Notes: generated from the sequence alone by a model not told the origin. 64,000 nucleotides of DNA from Paenibacillus oryzae (GCF_001675045.1 NZ_LYPA01000042.1:3179-67178), one strand, 5' to 3'; shown: positions 45,437 to 53,908, counted from the stretch's first letter. Translations and numbers: made by a program.

Positions 45437-45484
45437 TCACCTCAATTGAAATATTTGAAAATCATGTTGCTCTGTTATAGAATT

Positions 45485-45514
45485 ATTATAAACCTGTTTA
45501 GCAAAAATGGTCAA
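45485..45514 (-). promoter_or_regulatory. Sigma-A promoter of the pdh operon
   Basis: Minus-strand TTGACC (45509-45514), an 18-bp spacer and a consensus TATAAT (45485-45490), 58 bp before the pdhA start. Confidence 0.85.
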
Positions 45515-45704
45515 AGCAAAAAGAGAAAAAACCCCGTTTTTTGAAGAGATTTTATTCTTTTTTTAAGAAATTGTATATGCTACAGATGACAAAAATCACT
45601 GTAACAGTATAGTACAACAATTAGCTGCCCGCTTTTGACGGAGCACTTTTATTGTGTTCCCATAACTAAGGTTTTCCATTCCATTCAGCCAAAGGAGCTT
45701 ATCC

Positions 45705-46442
45705 ATGAGCAACGACATCTACTTAAAAAGAACGATTTTAAAAGAAACGGTTCAAAGCCGTCGTTTGCCGGAGGGCAGCCGCAACCTTCGCGTCTTCCTT
45801 CCGCCGGGCTATAATGAGCTGCTCAGCTACCCTGTTGTTTATTGCCAGGACGGCGAGGATTTTTTTAATTTCGGCCGGATTGCCACAACCGCTACACGCC
45901 TTATTCTGGACGAAGGCCTGGAGCCTTTCCTTATTGTAGGCGTCGATGTCGACAAGTCGGTTCGCAGTGAAGAATATACGCCGGATGGCAGCCGTTACGC
46001 CGATTACATCACATTTTTTGCCGAAGAGCTTGTCCCTTTTATCGAGGAGCGCTTCTCCGTGCGGCAGGACCCGCAATACCGGATTCTGGCCGGAGACTCT
46101 CTTGGAGGCACGGTAAGCCTTCATCTGGCCGTAAGCTACCCCGGGCTGTTTAACCGCGTCATTTCCATGTCGGGAGCTTTTTATCCCGTCTCCCAGCGCA
46201 TTCTCGCCCAAGCCTCCGATCTAAGCGGGCTTCATATGTATATGATCGTTGGACTGCAGGAGAACGCTTTCGAAACGGATCGCGGCGTATTCGATTTTGT
46301 ACAGCTTAACCGCGATACTGTAGCCATTCTGAAGCAAAAGGGCGCGTCCGTTTTCTATGAAGAAAAGGATGGCAAGCATCAATGGGGCTTCTGGCAGCAA
46401 GAAGTGCCGCAGGCTCTCCTCCATTTCATAGAGGTCGAATAA
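45705..46442 (+). CDS. Alpha/beta hydrolase (esterase D/enterochelin esterase-like)
   Basis: A 245-residue esterase-fold protein. The nucleophile elbow is LAGDSLGGTVSLHLA (GDSLGG), the acid lies after VGLQENAF, and the His is in DGKHQWGFWQQEV. VYCQDGEDFFNFGRI is the oxyanion-loop strand. There is no signal peptide, so it is cytosolic. AAAGGAG precedes the ATG. The family includes carboxylesterases and siderophore esterases; the FhuF-like gene lies 33 kb away, so a siderophore link is not supported. Confidence 0.88.
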   Translation: MSNDIYLKRTILKETVQSRRLPEGSRNLRVFLPPGYNELLSYPVVYCQDGEDFFNFGRIATTATRLILDEGLEPFLIVGVDVDKSVRSEEYTPDGSRYADYITFFAEELVPFIEERFSVRQDPQYRILAGDSLGGTVSLHLAVSYPGLFNRVISMSGAFYPVSQRILAQASDLSGLHMYMIVGLQENAFETDRGVFDFVQLNRDTVAILKQKGASVFYEEKDGKHQWGFWQQEVPQALLHFIEVE

Positions 46443-46549
46443 TTACGCCAGCGAGCTTGCCCCGGACCGGCACAGGCGGAGAGATGCTATACAAGCCCTT
46501 ATGCGAGCTTGGCATCTCCCCTATCGCTCTGCCCCCGGTCAGGCAAGCA

Positions 46550-47059
46550 TTAAGCAAGCCCCAAATCACTCTTCACTTTATGAAGCAGCGCTTCACAGCC
46601 CTCTTCTACGAGTTCATAAACAAAATCGAAGTTCCCTGTGTAATACGGATCAGGCACATCCTCCAAGCCCCTATCTGGCATAAGGCTCATAAAGGTCAAA
46701 ACCTTAGGCCAGGCCTTCTCGCCAGCTCCGTCGTGCACGCCGCCTATTCCAAACAGCTTCCGCACATCCCCGTAATTTTTTCCGTCCATACAAACGATGT
46801 AATGAAATTGATCATAATCATTCCGTTTGACCTGTCTCGCCGCCATTCCCTCATACGAAATGCCATGCTGCTCCAGCACCTGGCGCGTTCCCTCATGGGG
46901 AGGCTTGCCCAGATGCCAGTCGCCGGTTCCCGCTGAATCCACTTCAACGGCGCCGTTTAGACCGGCCTTGGCGACTTCATGCCGCATAACAGCTTCAGCC
47001 ATGGGTGAACGACAAATATTGCCCAGGCACACAAACAGGATTCGCGCCTTTTTTTCCAT
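46550..47059 (-). CDS. Low molecular weight protein tyrosine phosphatase
   Basis: A 169-residue phosphatase. The P-loop VCLGNICRSPMAEAV gives CX5R (Cys11, Arg17), and DVPDPYYTG holds the general-acid aspartate. Family members dephosphorylate phosphotyrosine proteins and, in Bacillota, are linked to stress and arginine phosphorylation. AAAGGGTAG precedes the ATG, which is 3 bp after the TRIC-like channel gene, so the pair is an operon. Confidence 0.92.
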   Translation of the reverse strand: MEKKARILFVCLGNICRSPMAEAVMRHEVAKAGLNGAVEVDSAGTGDWHLGKPPHEGTRQVLEQHGISYEGMAARQVKRNDYDQFHYIVCMDGKNYGDVRKLFGIGGVHDGAGEKAWPKVLTFMSLMPDRGLEDVPDPYYTGNFDFVYELVEEGCEALLHKVKSDLGLA

Positions 47060-47062
47060 CCG

Positions 47063-47737
47063 CTAACTACCCTTTCTTTTGAAAAAATTGCTCTTGCGGT
47101 TCGCGTTGTTGGCGGATGCGGCAAACGCTCCTTTGAGCGACCTGCGCGGCAGCTTCCATTTAAAATAAACCGACATCATGCGGAATGCAATGATGATGAC
47201 AAATAATACAAGAAGCTCCACAGGCCCTACAAACCAGCCCATTCCGACGGCAAGTCCCGCCAGCATGGCCCATACCGCATAAATCTCATCCTTCAGCACC
47301 AGCGGCTTCCTCCCCGCCAGCAAATCGCGGATAATGCCTCCTCCAATGCCCGTCAGCATCCCGGCAACCAGCACCGCGCTGAGCGGATGATTCATTTGCG
47401 TTGCATACAGCGCACCCTGAATGGCGAAGGCCGACAAGCCGATTGCATCAAAAAAAGCCTCGCTTCTGCGCCAGCGAAGAATCCATCTGACCGGAAGCAG
47501 AAACACAATCGTCATCGCAACTATCGCCGTTTTCAGCAGATACCCTTGGCTCCACAGCATGGTTACAGGCATGCCGATAAGCAGGTTCCGGATGACCCCT
47601 CCGCCAAAAGCTGTGACAAGCCCCAGCACGTATACGCCTAAAATATCGTATTCCTCTTCCATCGCCACCACCGCGCCGCTGACCGCAAACGCTATTGTGC
47701 CGATCAAGCTGAACACGCTGAAAATATCCATGCTCAC
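47063..47737 (-). CDS. TRIC-like trimeric intracellular cation channel (UPF0126, YvgT/YicG-like)
   Basis: A 224-residue membrane protein with seven hydrophobic segments arranged as two similar three-helix halves. The repeated motifs are TAFGGGVIRNLLIG in the first half and TGIGGGIIRDLLAG in the second, which form the pore signature. Prokaryotic TRIC relatives conduct monovalent cations. The start is GTG at 47737 with GCGAGG upstream, preferred over the ATG two codons later. Confidence 0.92.
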   Translation of the reverse strand: MSMDIFSVFSLIGTIAFAVSGAVVAMEEEYDILGVYVLGLVTAFGGGVIRNLLIGMPVTMLWSQGYLLKTAIVAMTIVFLLPVRWILRWRRSEAFFDAIGLSAFAIQGALYATQMNHPLSAVLVAGMLTGIGGGIIRDLLAGRKPLVLKDEIYAVWAMLAGLAVGMGWFVGPVELLVLFVIIIAFRMMSVYFKWKLPRRSLKGAFAASANNANRKSNFFKRKGS

Positions 47738-47857
47738 TGTTGCCTAGCCTCGCTTCCCGTTACTCTCTGCTCCGCCCCTCCCCATTTTATCCCCGCTTGC
47801 GCCTGTTCGCAACGACAAATTTACGCAATTGCCGACAGAAACGTTATCCCTAATTTA

Positions 47858-47886
47858 TTGTGGGATTTGCGCCCAGGAGCTATACT
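47858..47886 (+). promoter_or_regulatory. Sigma-A promoter of thiN
   Basis: TTGTGG (47858-47863), a 17-bp spacer and TATACT (47881-47886), 44 bp before the start. No TPP riboswitch (THI box) is visible in the short leader. Confidence 0.65.
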
Positions 47887-47929
47887 ATCAAAGATTGGAC
47901 TTCTATTTGAAGAATGGGAGAATACATAA

Positions 47930-48568
47930 ATGAGCAGCAACATAATCATTTGCACAGGCGGAAGCCTTGGCGCTTGGGCGCTCCAGCACATGGAGGACAG
48001 CGACTTTTACATTGGCGCGGACAGCGGCGCTTTATTTTTGGTGGATAACGGCATTCCCCCTCATGTAGCGATAGGCGACTTCGACTCCGTAACGGCAGAA
48101 GAGCGGGAGAGAATCGCCGCTAATTGCGGCGAAATAATTCCTTGCGATCCCGTGGACAAAAATTACACCGATACCGAGCTGGCTTTCCGCCTTGCGCTCT
48201 CCAGAAAGCCATCCCGTATCAAGCTGCTGGGAGCGCTCGGCACCCGTTTCGATCATGCGCTAGCCAATGTTCACCTGCTGGCGCTTGCCGAAGCGGAAGG
48301 CGTTGAGGCCTGCATTTTGGACAAGCACAATGCCATATCGCTCGCGACCTCCAGCCTTGTCGTGCATCAAGGGGGCTACTCTCAAGTATCTCTCCTACCG
48401 CTGACAGAAGCAGTAACGGGCATCACATTATCCGGATTTCAATATCCGCTCCAGAATGCCACTCTTACGATCGGGCAATCTTTAGGCATCAGTAACGTGC
48501 TGGCCGAACCAACAGGAACCGTATTGCTGACAAGCGGCAAGCTGCTTGTTATTCAGAGCCGGGATTAA
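47930..48568 (+). CDS. thiN: Thiamine diphosphokinase
   Basis: A 212-residue enzyme that pyrophosphorylates thiamine to thiamine diphosphate, the cofactor used by the PDH E1 encoded nearby. Key motifs are GADSGALFLVDNGIPPHVAIGDFDSV and DKNYTDTELAFRLAL with LLGALGTRFDHALANVHLL (split here only in description), all typical of thiamine pyrophosphokinase. GGGAG precedes the ATG. It converges with the MutS2 paralogue and overlaps its end by 4 bp. Confidence 0.92.
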   Translation: MSSNIIICTGGSLGAWALQHMEDSDFYIGADSGALFLVDNGIPPHVAIGDFDSVTAEERERIAANCGEIIPCDPVDKNYTDTELAFRLALSRKPSRIKLLGALGTRFDHALANVHLLALAEAEGVEACILDKHNAISLATSSLVVHQGGYSQVSLLPLTEAVTGITLSGFQYPLQNATLTIGQSLGISNVLAEPTGTVLLTSGKLLVIQSRD

Positions 48569-50586
48569 TCTGCATCCTTTTCCTCCGTTATAATTTCCAA
48601 GCCTTCAATATGCTTGCGGCTTAGCTGGTGGCGGGCTTTACGATTTTCTTTTGTGTCGAACACAATGTCCAAGTCGTAATCCTCGCCGGGATAAAGCTTT
48701 TCCCTGCCAATGTACGGCTTGAGCCGTTTCCGGTTAAAGGTTAGCTTTTCCCCCTTTACCTGGACAACGACATTGCCCCTCTCATCCGCCGGGCGGAAAA
48801 CGATGCCTGCTCTGCGAAGCGGATAAATCCAGACGGCGTCGCCCTTTTGAAACGTTTGCTTGCCTGCGGCAGCTGCCGCTCCTTCCCTATCATTTTCCCG
48901 GGTAGCCGCGCCAGCTTCATTTCCGCCATGTTCAGGGAGCTTATCCTTCCTGCCATTTCTGTCGCGGCGCCTGTTTCCCCTGCTCTCGGCCCCCTGATTT
49001 ATTCCTTCGCCTTTTTTCGCTGGATGGCTGGCAGCAGCCCAACTGCCCGATTCTGGTTTGCGTTGCTGCTGAAGCAATGCTTCGGCTCGTGCCAGCACTG
49101 CCTCCGGCAACCCATAACGCCTTGCGATATCAAAAGCATGGCTTTCTCCCGCCTCCCCAATCTCAAGCCGGTATAGCGGAGCCAGCGTATCGGGATGAAA
49201 GGCCATCCTGGCATTCATACAGCCCTTGGTTGACGCTGCAAAGGTTTTTATTTCATTAAAATGCGTTGTTGCAGCAACCAATGATCCTCGCTCCAGCAGT
49301 GTTTCCAAAACGGCGATCGATAAAGCTATGCCTTCGGAGGGATCGGTTCCCGCCGCCATTTCATCCAGCAGCAGCAGGCTTGTTGAACCCGCCTCTTTCA
49401 GCATGACGCTTAATACGGACAAATGTGCGGAAAAGGTGCTAAGCGACTGCTCCAGGCTTTGCCCGTCTCCAATATCGGCGGCAACTTGGGTAAACAGCCC
49501 CAATGTGCTGCCTTCTCCGGCAGGCACAAGCAACCCGCTTTGATGAAGAAGCACCAGCAAGCCTGCCGTTTTTAACGCAATCGTTTTGCCGCCTGTATTA
49601 GGTCCTGTTATAATGAGCTGCTTCCAGTTCAAGCCCAGCTCAATAGTAAGCGGCTCGCAATGCTGGCCCAATAGCGGATGGCGGGCGCCGCGCAATATGA
49701 TAATTGGCGACGAAGCTGTTGCAATGCGGTTTCCGCCGCAGCTATACGACCATTTGGCGCGGGCTGTGATATAGTCCAATATCGCCATGACCTCCCTGTT
49801 CCCGAACAAGGCATCCCTATGCTGCTCCGCCTGCTCCGATAATGTTGCCAAAACCGCATATCGCTCACGCTCCTCCGCCGCCCTCCATTCCTCAAGCTCG
49901 CCTTGCAAAGCCCCGATATCCTGCGGCTCCACAAACAGAGTCTGCCCGCTCGCGGATTCGTCCAGCACAGCACCAGGCACAAACTTTCGCTGCTCGCGTT
50001 TGACGGCCAAAACCAATCGGCCGCTTCTCCGGCTAATAACGGCTTCCTGCAAATAGCTTCTGTATTTGCCCATAATCTGGTTCATCCGTTTTTCAATTTT
50101 GTCCTCCACGGAATAGATGTGCCTCCGAATATGGCCCAACCCGGGACTTGCTTCGTCCAGAAGCTGACCGCATCTCAAACATCGCTGCAGTTCCTCTCTC
50201 AGTCGCGGACATTCATTCAGGCTTTCGCCATAAGCGGAAATGGTAGGCGCTAGCTCCCGTTTGCTTGCCATATAACGCTTCATTTGAGCAACGGATGTAA
50301 GCCATACCGCCAGCTGCTCCAGCTCCTGCTCATGATAAACTCTGCCTTTGCCCAGCAACGCCAGCAGCTCCTGTATACCGTCCATGGCAGACAAAGGAAT
50401 GCTTGCGCCTTTCGCCAAAAGCCGGCATCCCTCCTCCGTTTCGCGCAATCTGGACTCCACGGCTCTTATTTCCGTTAGCGGCTTCATATCTGCAACGAGC
50501 ATTTTCCCGTCAGCCGATACTGCAAAGTCCGCAATAATCCCTTTTACTTTGTCATACTCCAGCGTTTTAAATGTTGCTTCATTCAT
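48565..50586 (-). CDS. MutS2 family ATPase lacking the Smr domain
   Basis: A 673-residue MutS2-like protein. Walker A is ITGPNTGGKTIALK (residues ~326-339), Walker B LLLLDEMAAGTDPSEG with TTHFNEIKTFA after it. The MutS2 core and clamp helices span residues ~1-320. After residue ~545 comes a charged low-complexity linker, then a KOW-like segment (GDAVWIYPLRRAGIV) and an end near YDLDIVFDTKENRKARHQL. Canonical MutS2 continues for ~100 more residues with the Smr nuclease domain, which is absent here. The ATG at 50586 follows AAAGGAGG; the longer frame runs into the leader and is rejected. B. subtilis MutS2 has been reported to act on collided ribosomes, so a translation role is possible. Preceded by an attenuator-like leader. 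Confidence 0.92.
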   Translation of the reverse strand: MNEATFKTLEYDKVKGIIADFAVSADGKMLVADMKPLTEIRAVESRLRETEEGCRLLAKGASIPLSAMDGIQELLALLGKGRVYHEQELEQLAVWLTSVAQMKRYMASKRELAPTISAYGESLNECPRLREELQRCLRCGQLLDEASPGLGHIRRHIYSVEDKIEKRMNQIMGKYRSYLQEAVISRRSGRLVLAVKREQRKFVPGAVLDESASGQTLFVEPQDIGALQGELEEWRAAEERERYAVLATLSEQAEQHRDALFGNREVMAILDYITARAKWSYSCGGNRIATASSPIIILRGARHPLLGQHCEPLTIELGLNWKQLIITGPNTGGKTIALKTAGLLVLLHQSGLLVPAGEGSTLGLFTQVAADIGDGQSLEQSLSTFSAHLSVLSVMLKEAGSTSLLLLDEMAAGTDPSEGIALSIAVLETLLERGSLVAATTHFNEIKTFAASTKGCMNARMAFHPDTLAPLYRLEIGEAGESHAFDIARRYGLPEAVLARAEALLQQQRKPESGSWAAASHPAKKGEGINQGAESRGNRRRDRNGRKDKLPEHGGNEAGAATRENDREGAAAAAGKQTFQKGDAVWIYPLRRAGIVFRPADERGNVVVQVKGEKLTFNRKRLKPYIGREKLYPGEDYDLDIVFDTKENRKARHQLSRKHIEGLEIITEEKDAD

Positions 50587-50609
50587 CCTTCTTCCTCCTT
50601 TTTTTACAT

Positions 50610-50652
50610 AAAAAAAGACAGGAAGGAACGCGTGAGCGTCTCTTCCTGTCTT
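50610..50652 (-). terminator. Leader terminator 2, immediately before the MutS2 paralogue
   Basis: Minus-strand AAGACAGGAAG...CTTCCTGTCTT with a 10-bp stem and TTTTTTT (A run 50610-50616). It lies only 10 bp before the gene's ribosome binding site. Confidence 0.85.
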
Positions 50653-50713
50653 CGGGGACAACAGACCGTCGCCAAATAGTGCGCTTATGGGGCGCAATAC
50701 AAAAAATGGCAAC

Positions 50714-50742
50714 AAAAAAACCGTGCTTGCCAAGAAGCACGG
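50714..50742 (-). terminator. Leader terminator 1
   Basis: Minus-strand CCGTGCTT-CTTGGC-AAGCACGG followed by TTTTTTTG, an excellent intrinsic terminator, placed about 205 nt after the expected transcription start. Confidence 0.9.
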
Positions 50743-50795
50743 TGTTCAGTCTGTCTACCTTCAGGTATGCAGGCGGAAATCCTCATGTTCTCAAC

Positions 50796-50891
50796 TCATG
50801 GGACCAGATCACGAAATAAAGCCTCTGCTGTACATACAACAGGACCTTCATGATGCTTGGTCGTATCCAATTTATGAGTTAAGAACACCAT
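50796..50891 (-). CDS. Alternative 31-codon leader ORF
   Basis: ATG at 50891 reads 31 codons (starting MVFLTHKLDTT, ending LFRDLVP) to TGA at 50796-50798, ending exactly in the 3' arm of the long leader hairpin. The ribosome binding site AAAGGGG is 15 bases away, less favourable than for the overlapping 8-codon ORF. Either or neither may be translated. Confidence 0.3.
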   Translation of the reverse strand: MVFLTHKLDTTKHHEGPVVCTAEALFRDLVP

Positions 50892-50898
50892 TAATCAT
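50872..50898 (-). CDS. Leader peptide uORF (8 residues)
   Basis: ATG at 50898 with AAAGGGG eight bases upstream encodes MINGVLNS and stops at TAA 50872-50874. Its codons 4-8 form the 5' arm of the long leader hairpin, so a ribosome stalled here would open that hairpin, as in leader-peptide-controlled antibiotic resistance genes. Confidence 0.5.
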   Translation of the reverse strand: MINGVLNS

Positions 50899-50953
50899 TA
50901 AAATTTCCCCTTTGTAAAGGTTGCTTTCAAATCATCCAACCTTGTTCCACCTT

Positions 50954-50983
50954 ATCTTAACGTAACCACATTATAGAAGTCAA
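50954..50983 (-). promoter_or_regulatory. Promoter of the MutS2 leader transcript
   Basis: Minus-strand TTGACT (50978-50983), an 18-bp spacer and TAAGAT (50954-50959). A TATAAT hexamer also occurs at 50970-50975 but without a good -35. Confidence 0.65.
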
Positions 50984-51069
50984 TAGTGCGTTTGACCGCC
51001 CGGCTGGCTTAGCTGGCGTACACTTTCGGTTCGATGTGGAGTCGTCAAACCGGCAGCGCGCCAACTTCT

Positions 51070-51864
51070 TCAAACAGGCAGCATGATCGCTTGGCCTGTG
51101 ACTGCATATCCCATTCCCGAGGGCAGGGCATGGTCTTGCCTGATGTCGATGTCATGCGACATATGGGTCAGCCACATCTGGCCGGGCTTCAAAAGCTCCG
51201 CAAGCTCGGCCGCTTCCATAACATCATAGACGGAACGGGTTTCGCGGGGATATGGCTCCTTATAAAAGCTGGTTCCTAAAACAAGGAGATCCAGCCCCTC
51301 CAACGGCCTTTTCTGTTCCTCCGTCAAATCAATAGCATCGCTGCAATAAGCCCATGAATAGCCGTTAACGCTATTTCTGAAGCGAAAAGCATAGGAATAC
51401 CCGTTTTTCCCATGATTGACCCGCCAGCTATCCGCTTTCCAAGGACCAAAATCCAAGGTTCCGTCGAATGGCAAATAGTGAATTCGGCTCTCCAGCCACG
51501 GAAAACGCGATCTGATTTCGGCAATCACTTCCGTTGGCGCATACAAACGGCTCGTTTGGCCGGTCCAGCGGCAAACATCATACCATTCCGGCAGCCCGCC
51601 TATATGATCATAATGCGCATGGGTAATGAGCATGGCATCAATGCTCCTCAGGCCTGCCGCCTCCATCTGCAGCTTCCAGTCAGGGCCGCAGTCAATCCAA
51701 AGAATACCCGCCTCATCATTATTGATTTGCAAGGATGAGCGATACCTTCGGTTAAGTCCGCCATCGGGGCTAGACATTCTTGCTTCCTCGCAAACGGCGC
51801 ATTGGCAGTAGACTCGCGGAACGCCTTGAGAATCGCCCGTTCCGCGAAAAACCAGCTCCGTCAT
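51070..51864 (-). CDS. MBL-fold metallohydrolase (PhnP-like)
   Basis: A 264-residue metallo-beta-lactamase-fold protein. LITHAHYDHIGGLP provides the HxHxDH metal site, with further ligands in VNHGKNGYS and YCSDAID, and LTHMSHDID near the end. The early CQCAVCEEAR cysteine cluster and following segment are typical of PhnP-like cyclic phosphodiesterases, which cleave ribose cyclic phosphates. It overlaps the upstream GNAT gene by four bases (ATGA). No phosphonate genes are nearby, so the substrate stays open. Confidence 0.9.
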   Translation of the reverse strand: MTELVFRGTGDSQGVPRVYCQCAVCEEARMSSPDGGLNRRYRSSLQINNDEAGILWIDCGPDWKLQMEAAGLRSIDAMLITHAHYDHIGGLPEWYDVCRWTGQTSRLYAPTEVIAEIRSRFPWLESRIHYLPFDGTLDFGPWKADSWRVNHGKNGYSYAFRFRNSVNGYSWAYCSDAIDLTEEQKRPLEGLDLLVLGTSFYKEPYPRETRSVYDVMEAAELAELLKPGQMWLTHMSHDIDIRQDHALPSGMGYAVTGQAIMLPV

Positions 51865-52535
51865 AGCGGCTTTAACTCAACCGACCTGCGATTCTTCAAG
51901 CTCTGGACCATCTCAAGCCATGCCTCCGGTTTATTCGGCAGCGCGGAATAATAGCCCTCCAGAAATTCGGCAATTAATGCAGCATCCAGCTCTTGACGCT
52001 CCTCGTCCTGCGGGAGGAAGCACAAATCCAGCTCTTCCACTGCCTGCCCCTCGTGATCCCAGGACGGATGCACATAAGTGAAATCCAGCCGCTTGTAGCC
52101 AATATGGGATAATACCTCGCGGCGCACATAGGGATTCATCGGAGATACGCCGCCAAAACCATGCTCAGCCGCCCGATACGGGTCATACACCTCGGCAAAC
52201 ATGCCAAGCGGCACGGTGCCGGACTCCTGAGCCAGCCGCTGCAAATCCTTCTCGCGGTTACGCAGCAGGAATCGCCCGATGCCCATCGCCGGCTTGCCGA
52301 TGATGGTGAAATCCGTCATGGCGACGCGAAGGCCGGGATAATAACGGTACTCCGTTGCGCCAACGACTTCTTCGCCATGCAGCGCCGCATAAACATGAAT
52401 GGATGGATCAAGAAGCGGCTCGCGCCATAGCTCATACGCAAGCACCTCCTCAGGCGGAAAAATCGTCCCAAGCAATTCATGCAGTGGCTTGAAATATGGA
52501 TCGTCGATTGATGTGATGCGGTGGTAGATCAACAT
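51861..52535 (-). CDS. GNAT family acetyltransferase-like protein
   Basis: A 224-residue GNAT-like protein. AALHGEEVVGATEYRYYPGL and MTDFTIIGKPAMGIGRFLLRNREKD match the beta-bulge and acetyl-CoA loop region, and EVLSHIGYKRLDFTYVHPSW is C-terminal. The ATG at 52535 follows GGGGAG. The open frame runs upstream into the repeat array, where it is not meaningful. First gene of an operon with the MBL-fold protein. Confidence 0.8.
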   Translation of the reverse strand: MLIYHRITSIDDPYFKPLHELLGTIFPPEEVLAYELWREPLLDPSIHVYAALHGEEVVGATEYRYYPGLRVAMTDFTIIGKPAMGIGRFLLRNREKDLQRLAQESGTVPLGMFAEVYDPYRAAEHGFGGVSPMNPYVRREVLSHIGYKRLDFTYVHPSWDHEGQAVEELDLCFLPQDEERQELDAALIAEFLEGYYSALPNKPEAWLEMVQSLKNRRSVELKPL

Positions 52536-52559
52536 ACGTAAAGCACTCCCCTTCTTTTT

Positions 52560-53240
52560 TATAGGTAGTTCAAAAAGTCCGCTTCCCATTGCGGGTCATG
52601 ACTTGCGTCATGGCCAGCGGCGAATATGGAATTCAGCCGAAATCTCCGGTCCTCACGTAGCTTAAACTACGCTCCGGTCCTCGATTTCTAGCTTCTTTCC
52701 ATCTTCTTGGCACTGAAAACCGAACTTTTTGAACTTTCATTTTTATAGGTAGTTCAAAAAGTCCGCTTCCTATTACGGGTCATGACTTGCGTCATGGCCA
52801 GCGGCGAATATGGAATTCAGCCGAAATCTCCGGTCCTCACGTAGCTTAAACTACGCTCCGGTCCTCGATTTCTAGCTTCTTTCCATCTTCTTGGCACTGA
52901 AAACCGAACTTTTTGAACTTTCATTTTTATAGGTAGTTCAAAAAGTCCGCTTCCTATTACGGGTCATGACTTGCGTCATGGCCAGCGGCGAATATGGAAT
53001 TCAGCCGAAATCTCCGGTCCTCACGTAGCTTAAACTACGCTCCGGTCCTCGATTTCTAGCTTCTTTCCATCTTCTTGGCACTGAAAACCGAACTTTTTGA
53101 ACTTTCATTTTTATAGGTAGTTCAAAAAGTCCGCTTCCTATTACGGGTCATGACTTGCGTCATGGCCAGCGGCGAATATGGAATTCAGCCGAAATCTCCG
53201 GTCCTCACGTAGCTTAAACTACGCTCCGGTCCTCGATTTC
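52560..53240 (+). repeat. Tandem repeat array, locus 3 (about 3.6 units of 184 bp)
   Basis: GGTAGTTCAAAAAGTCCGC begins units at 52564, 52748, 52932 and 53116, a constant 184-bp period. Copies are almost identical. The short stem reads CGTAG/CTACG in all. The right end (TTCTAGCTTCTTTC) supplies the last codon and stop of the GNAT gene at 53240. The array fills the whole 704-bp gap between two minus-strand genes. Confidence 0.9.
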
Positions 53241-53908
53241 TAGCTTCTTTCGAGAAATGGATTTCGCCATTCCATCAACGCGGCGTTGTTTAGGGATTGC
53301 TCGTCGTCCAAATAATTGCGTTCCACTCCAATGGGCATTCTGCCGCATTTCAGCAAAAAGGTGATAACGGGGTCCTTCCATTCGCCCGCAATGACCTTTT
53401 CAAGATATTGCTCCGGCGTCGCGATATCCGCCTTGGCGGCATATCCCGGCATGCGGCCGCCTCCAAGGAGACGCTTCAGGCCAAGATGCACAACCGTTTC
53501 ATACATGGACTGCATCAGCCATTTGCCAACGCCCGCCTTGCGGTAAGCGGGAATGACGCATACGTCGATGACATATAGCGTATCGCCTTTGGGGTTGTGA
53601 TTGCCGATGTAGCCATTATCCGCTATCGTCTCCCAGCTATGAGAGCCATGATAATCTTCCATATTGACAATGAGTCCGGTCACCGAGCCTACTAATCGGC
53701 CTCCAGCCTCCGCACAAAGCGCTCCCTGCGGGAAAGCCGCCACATGCCTTGACAGCTGCTCCTTGCTCCAGAGCAGCTCCTCCGAGTATGGGGGAGGGAA
53801 GCTTTTGCGCTGAACGTCAATCATTCCGTCAAAGTCGGCGGTTCCGTAGCTTCTAATGGCAAGGAGCTCGGGCTTGCCTTCATTCAGGATGTACATTTGC
53901 TTCTTCAA
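53240..53908 (-). CDS. GNAT family N-acetyltransferase
   Basis: A 222-residue acetyltransferase. LYVIDVCVIPAYRKAGVGKWLMQSM is the acetyl-CoA binding motif (written here as its parts VCVIPAYRKAGVGKWL), and YLDDEQSLNNAALMEW is a family-like tail. The start is TTG at 53908, because AAAGGAGG lies eight bases before it. The last codons (Arg-Ser) and TAG come from the edge of repeat array locus 3, so the natural end may have been replaced. Probably cotranscribed with the nitrilase gene 110 bp upstream. Confidence 0.85.
   Translation of the reverse strand: MKKQMYILNEGKPELLAIRSYGTADFDGMIDVQRKSFPPPYSEELLWSKEQLSRHVAAFPQGALCAEAGGRLVGSVTGLIVNMEDYHGSHSWETIADNGYIGNHNPKGDTLYVIDVCVIPAYRKAGVGKWLMQSMYETVVHLGLKRLLGGGRMPGYAAKADIATPEQYLEKVIAGEWKDPVITFLLKCGRMPIGVERNYLDDEQSLNNAALMEWRNPFLERS

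Larger units (their letters stand above)
50587..50947 (-). ncRNA. Structured 5' leader of the MutS2 paralogue (putative translation-dependent attenuator)
   Basis: About 360 nt between the promoter and the gene. In order on the minus strand: stem AAGGTTG/CAACCTT (50917-50943), a ribosome binding site AAAGGGG, a short uORF, a long hairpin whose outer 15-bp arms are 50874-50888 and 50785-50799 (13 Watson-Crick plus 2 G-U pairs), a terminator at 50714-50742 and a second terminator at 50610-50652 just before the gene's ribosome binding site. The uORF bases GGTGTTC can pair either with the 3' arm of the long hairpin or with GAACACC next to the first terminator. No T-box or known riboswitch motif is seen. 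Mechanism inferred. Confidence 0.7.

Noticed and set aside
50587..50950. T-box or metabolite riboswitch before the MutS2 paralogue
   Set aside because: No T-box sequence, specifier stem or recognisable riboswitch core; uORF plus terminators fit attenuation better.
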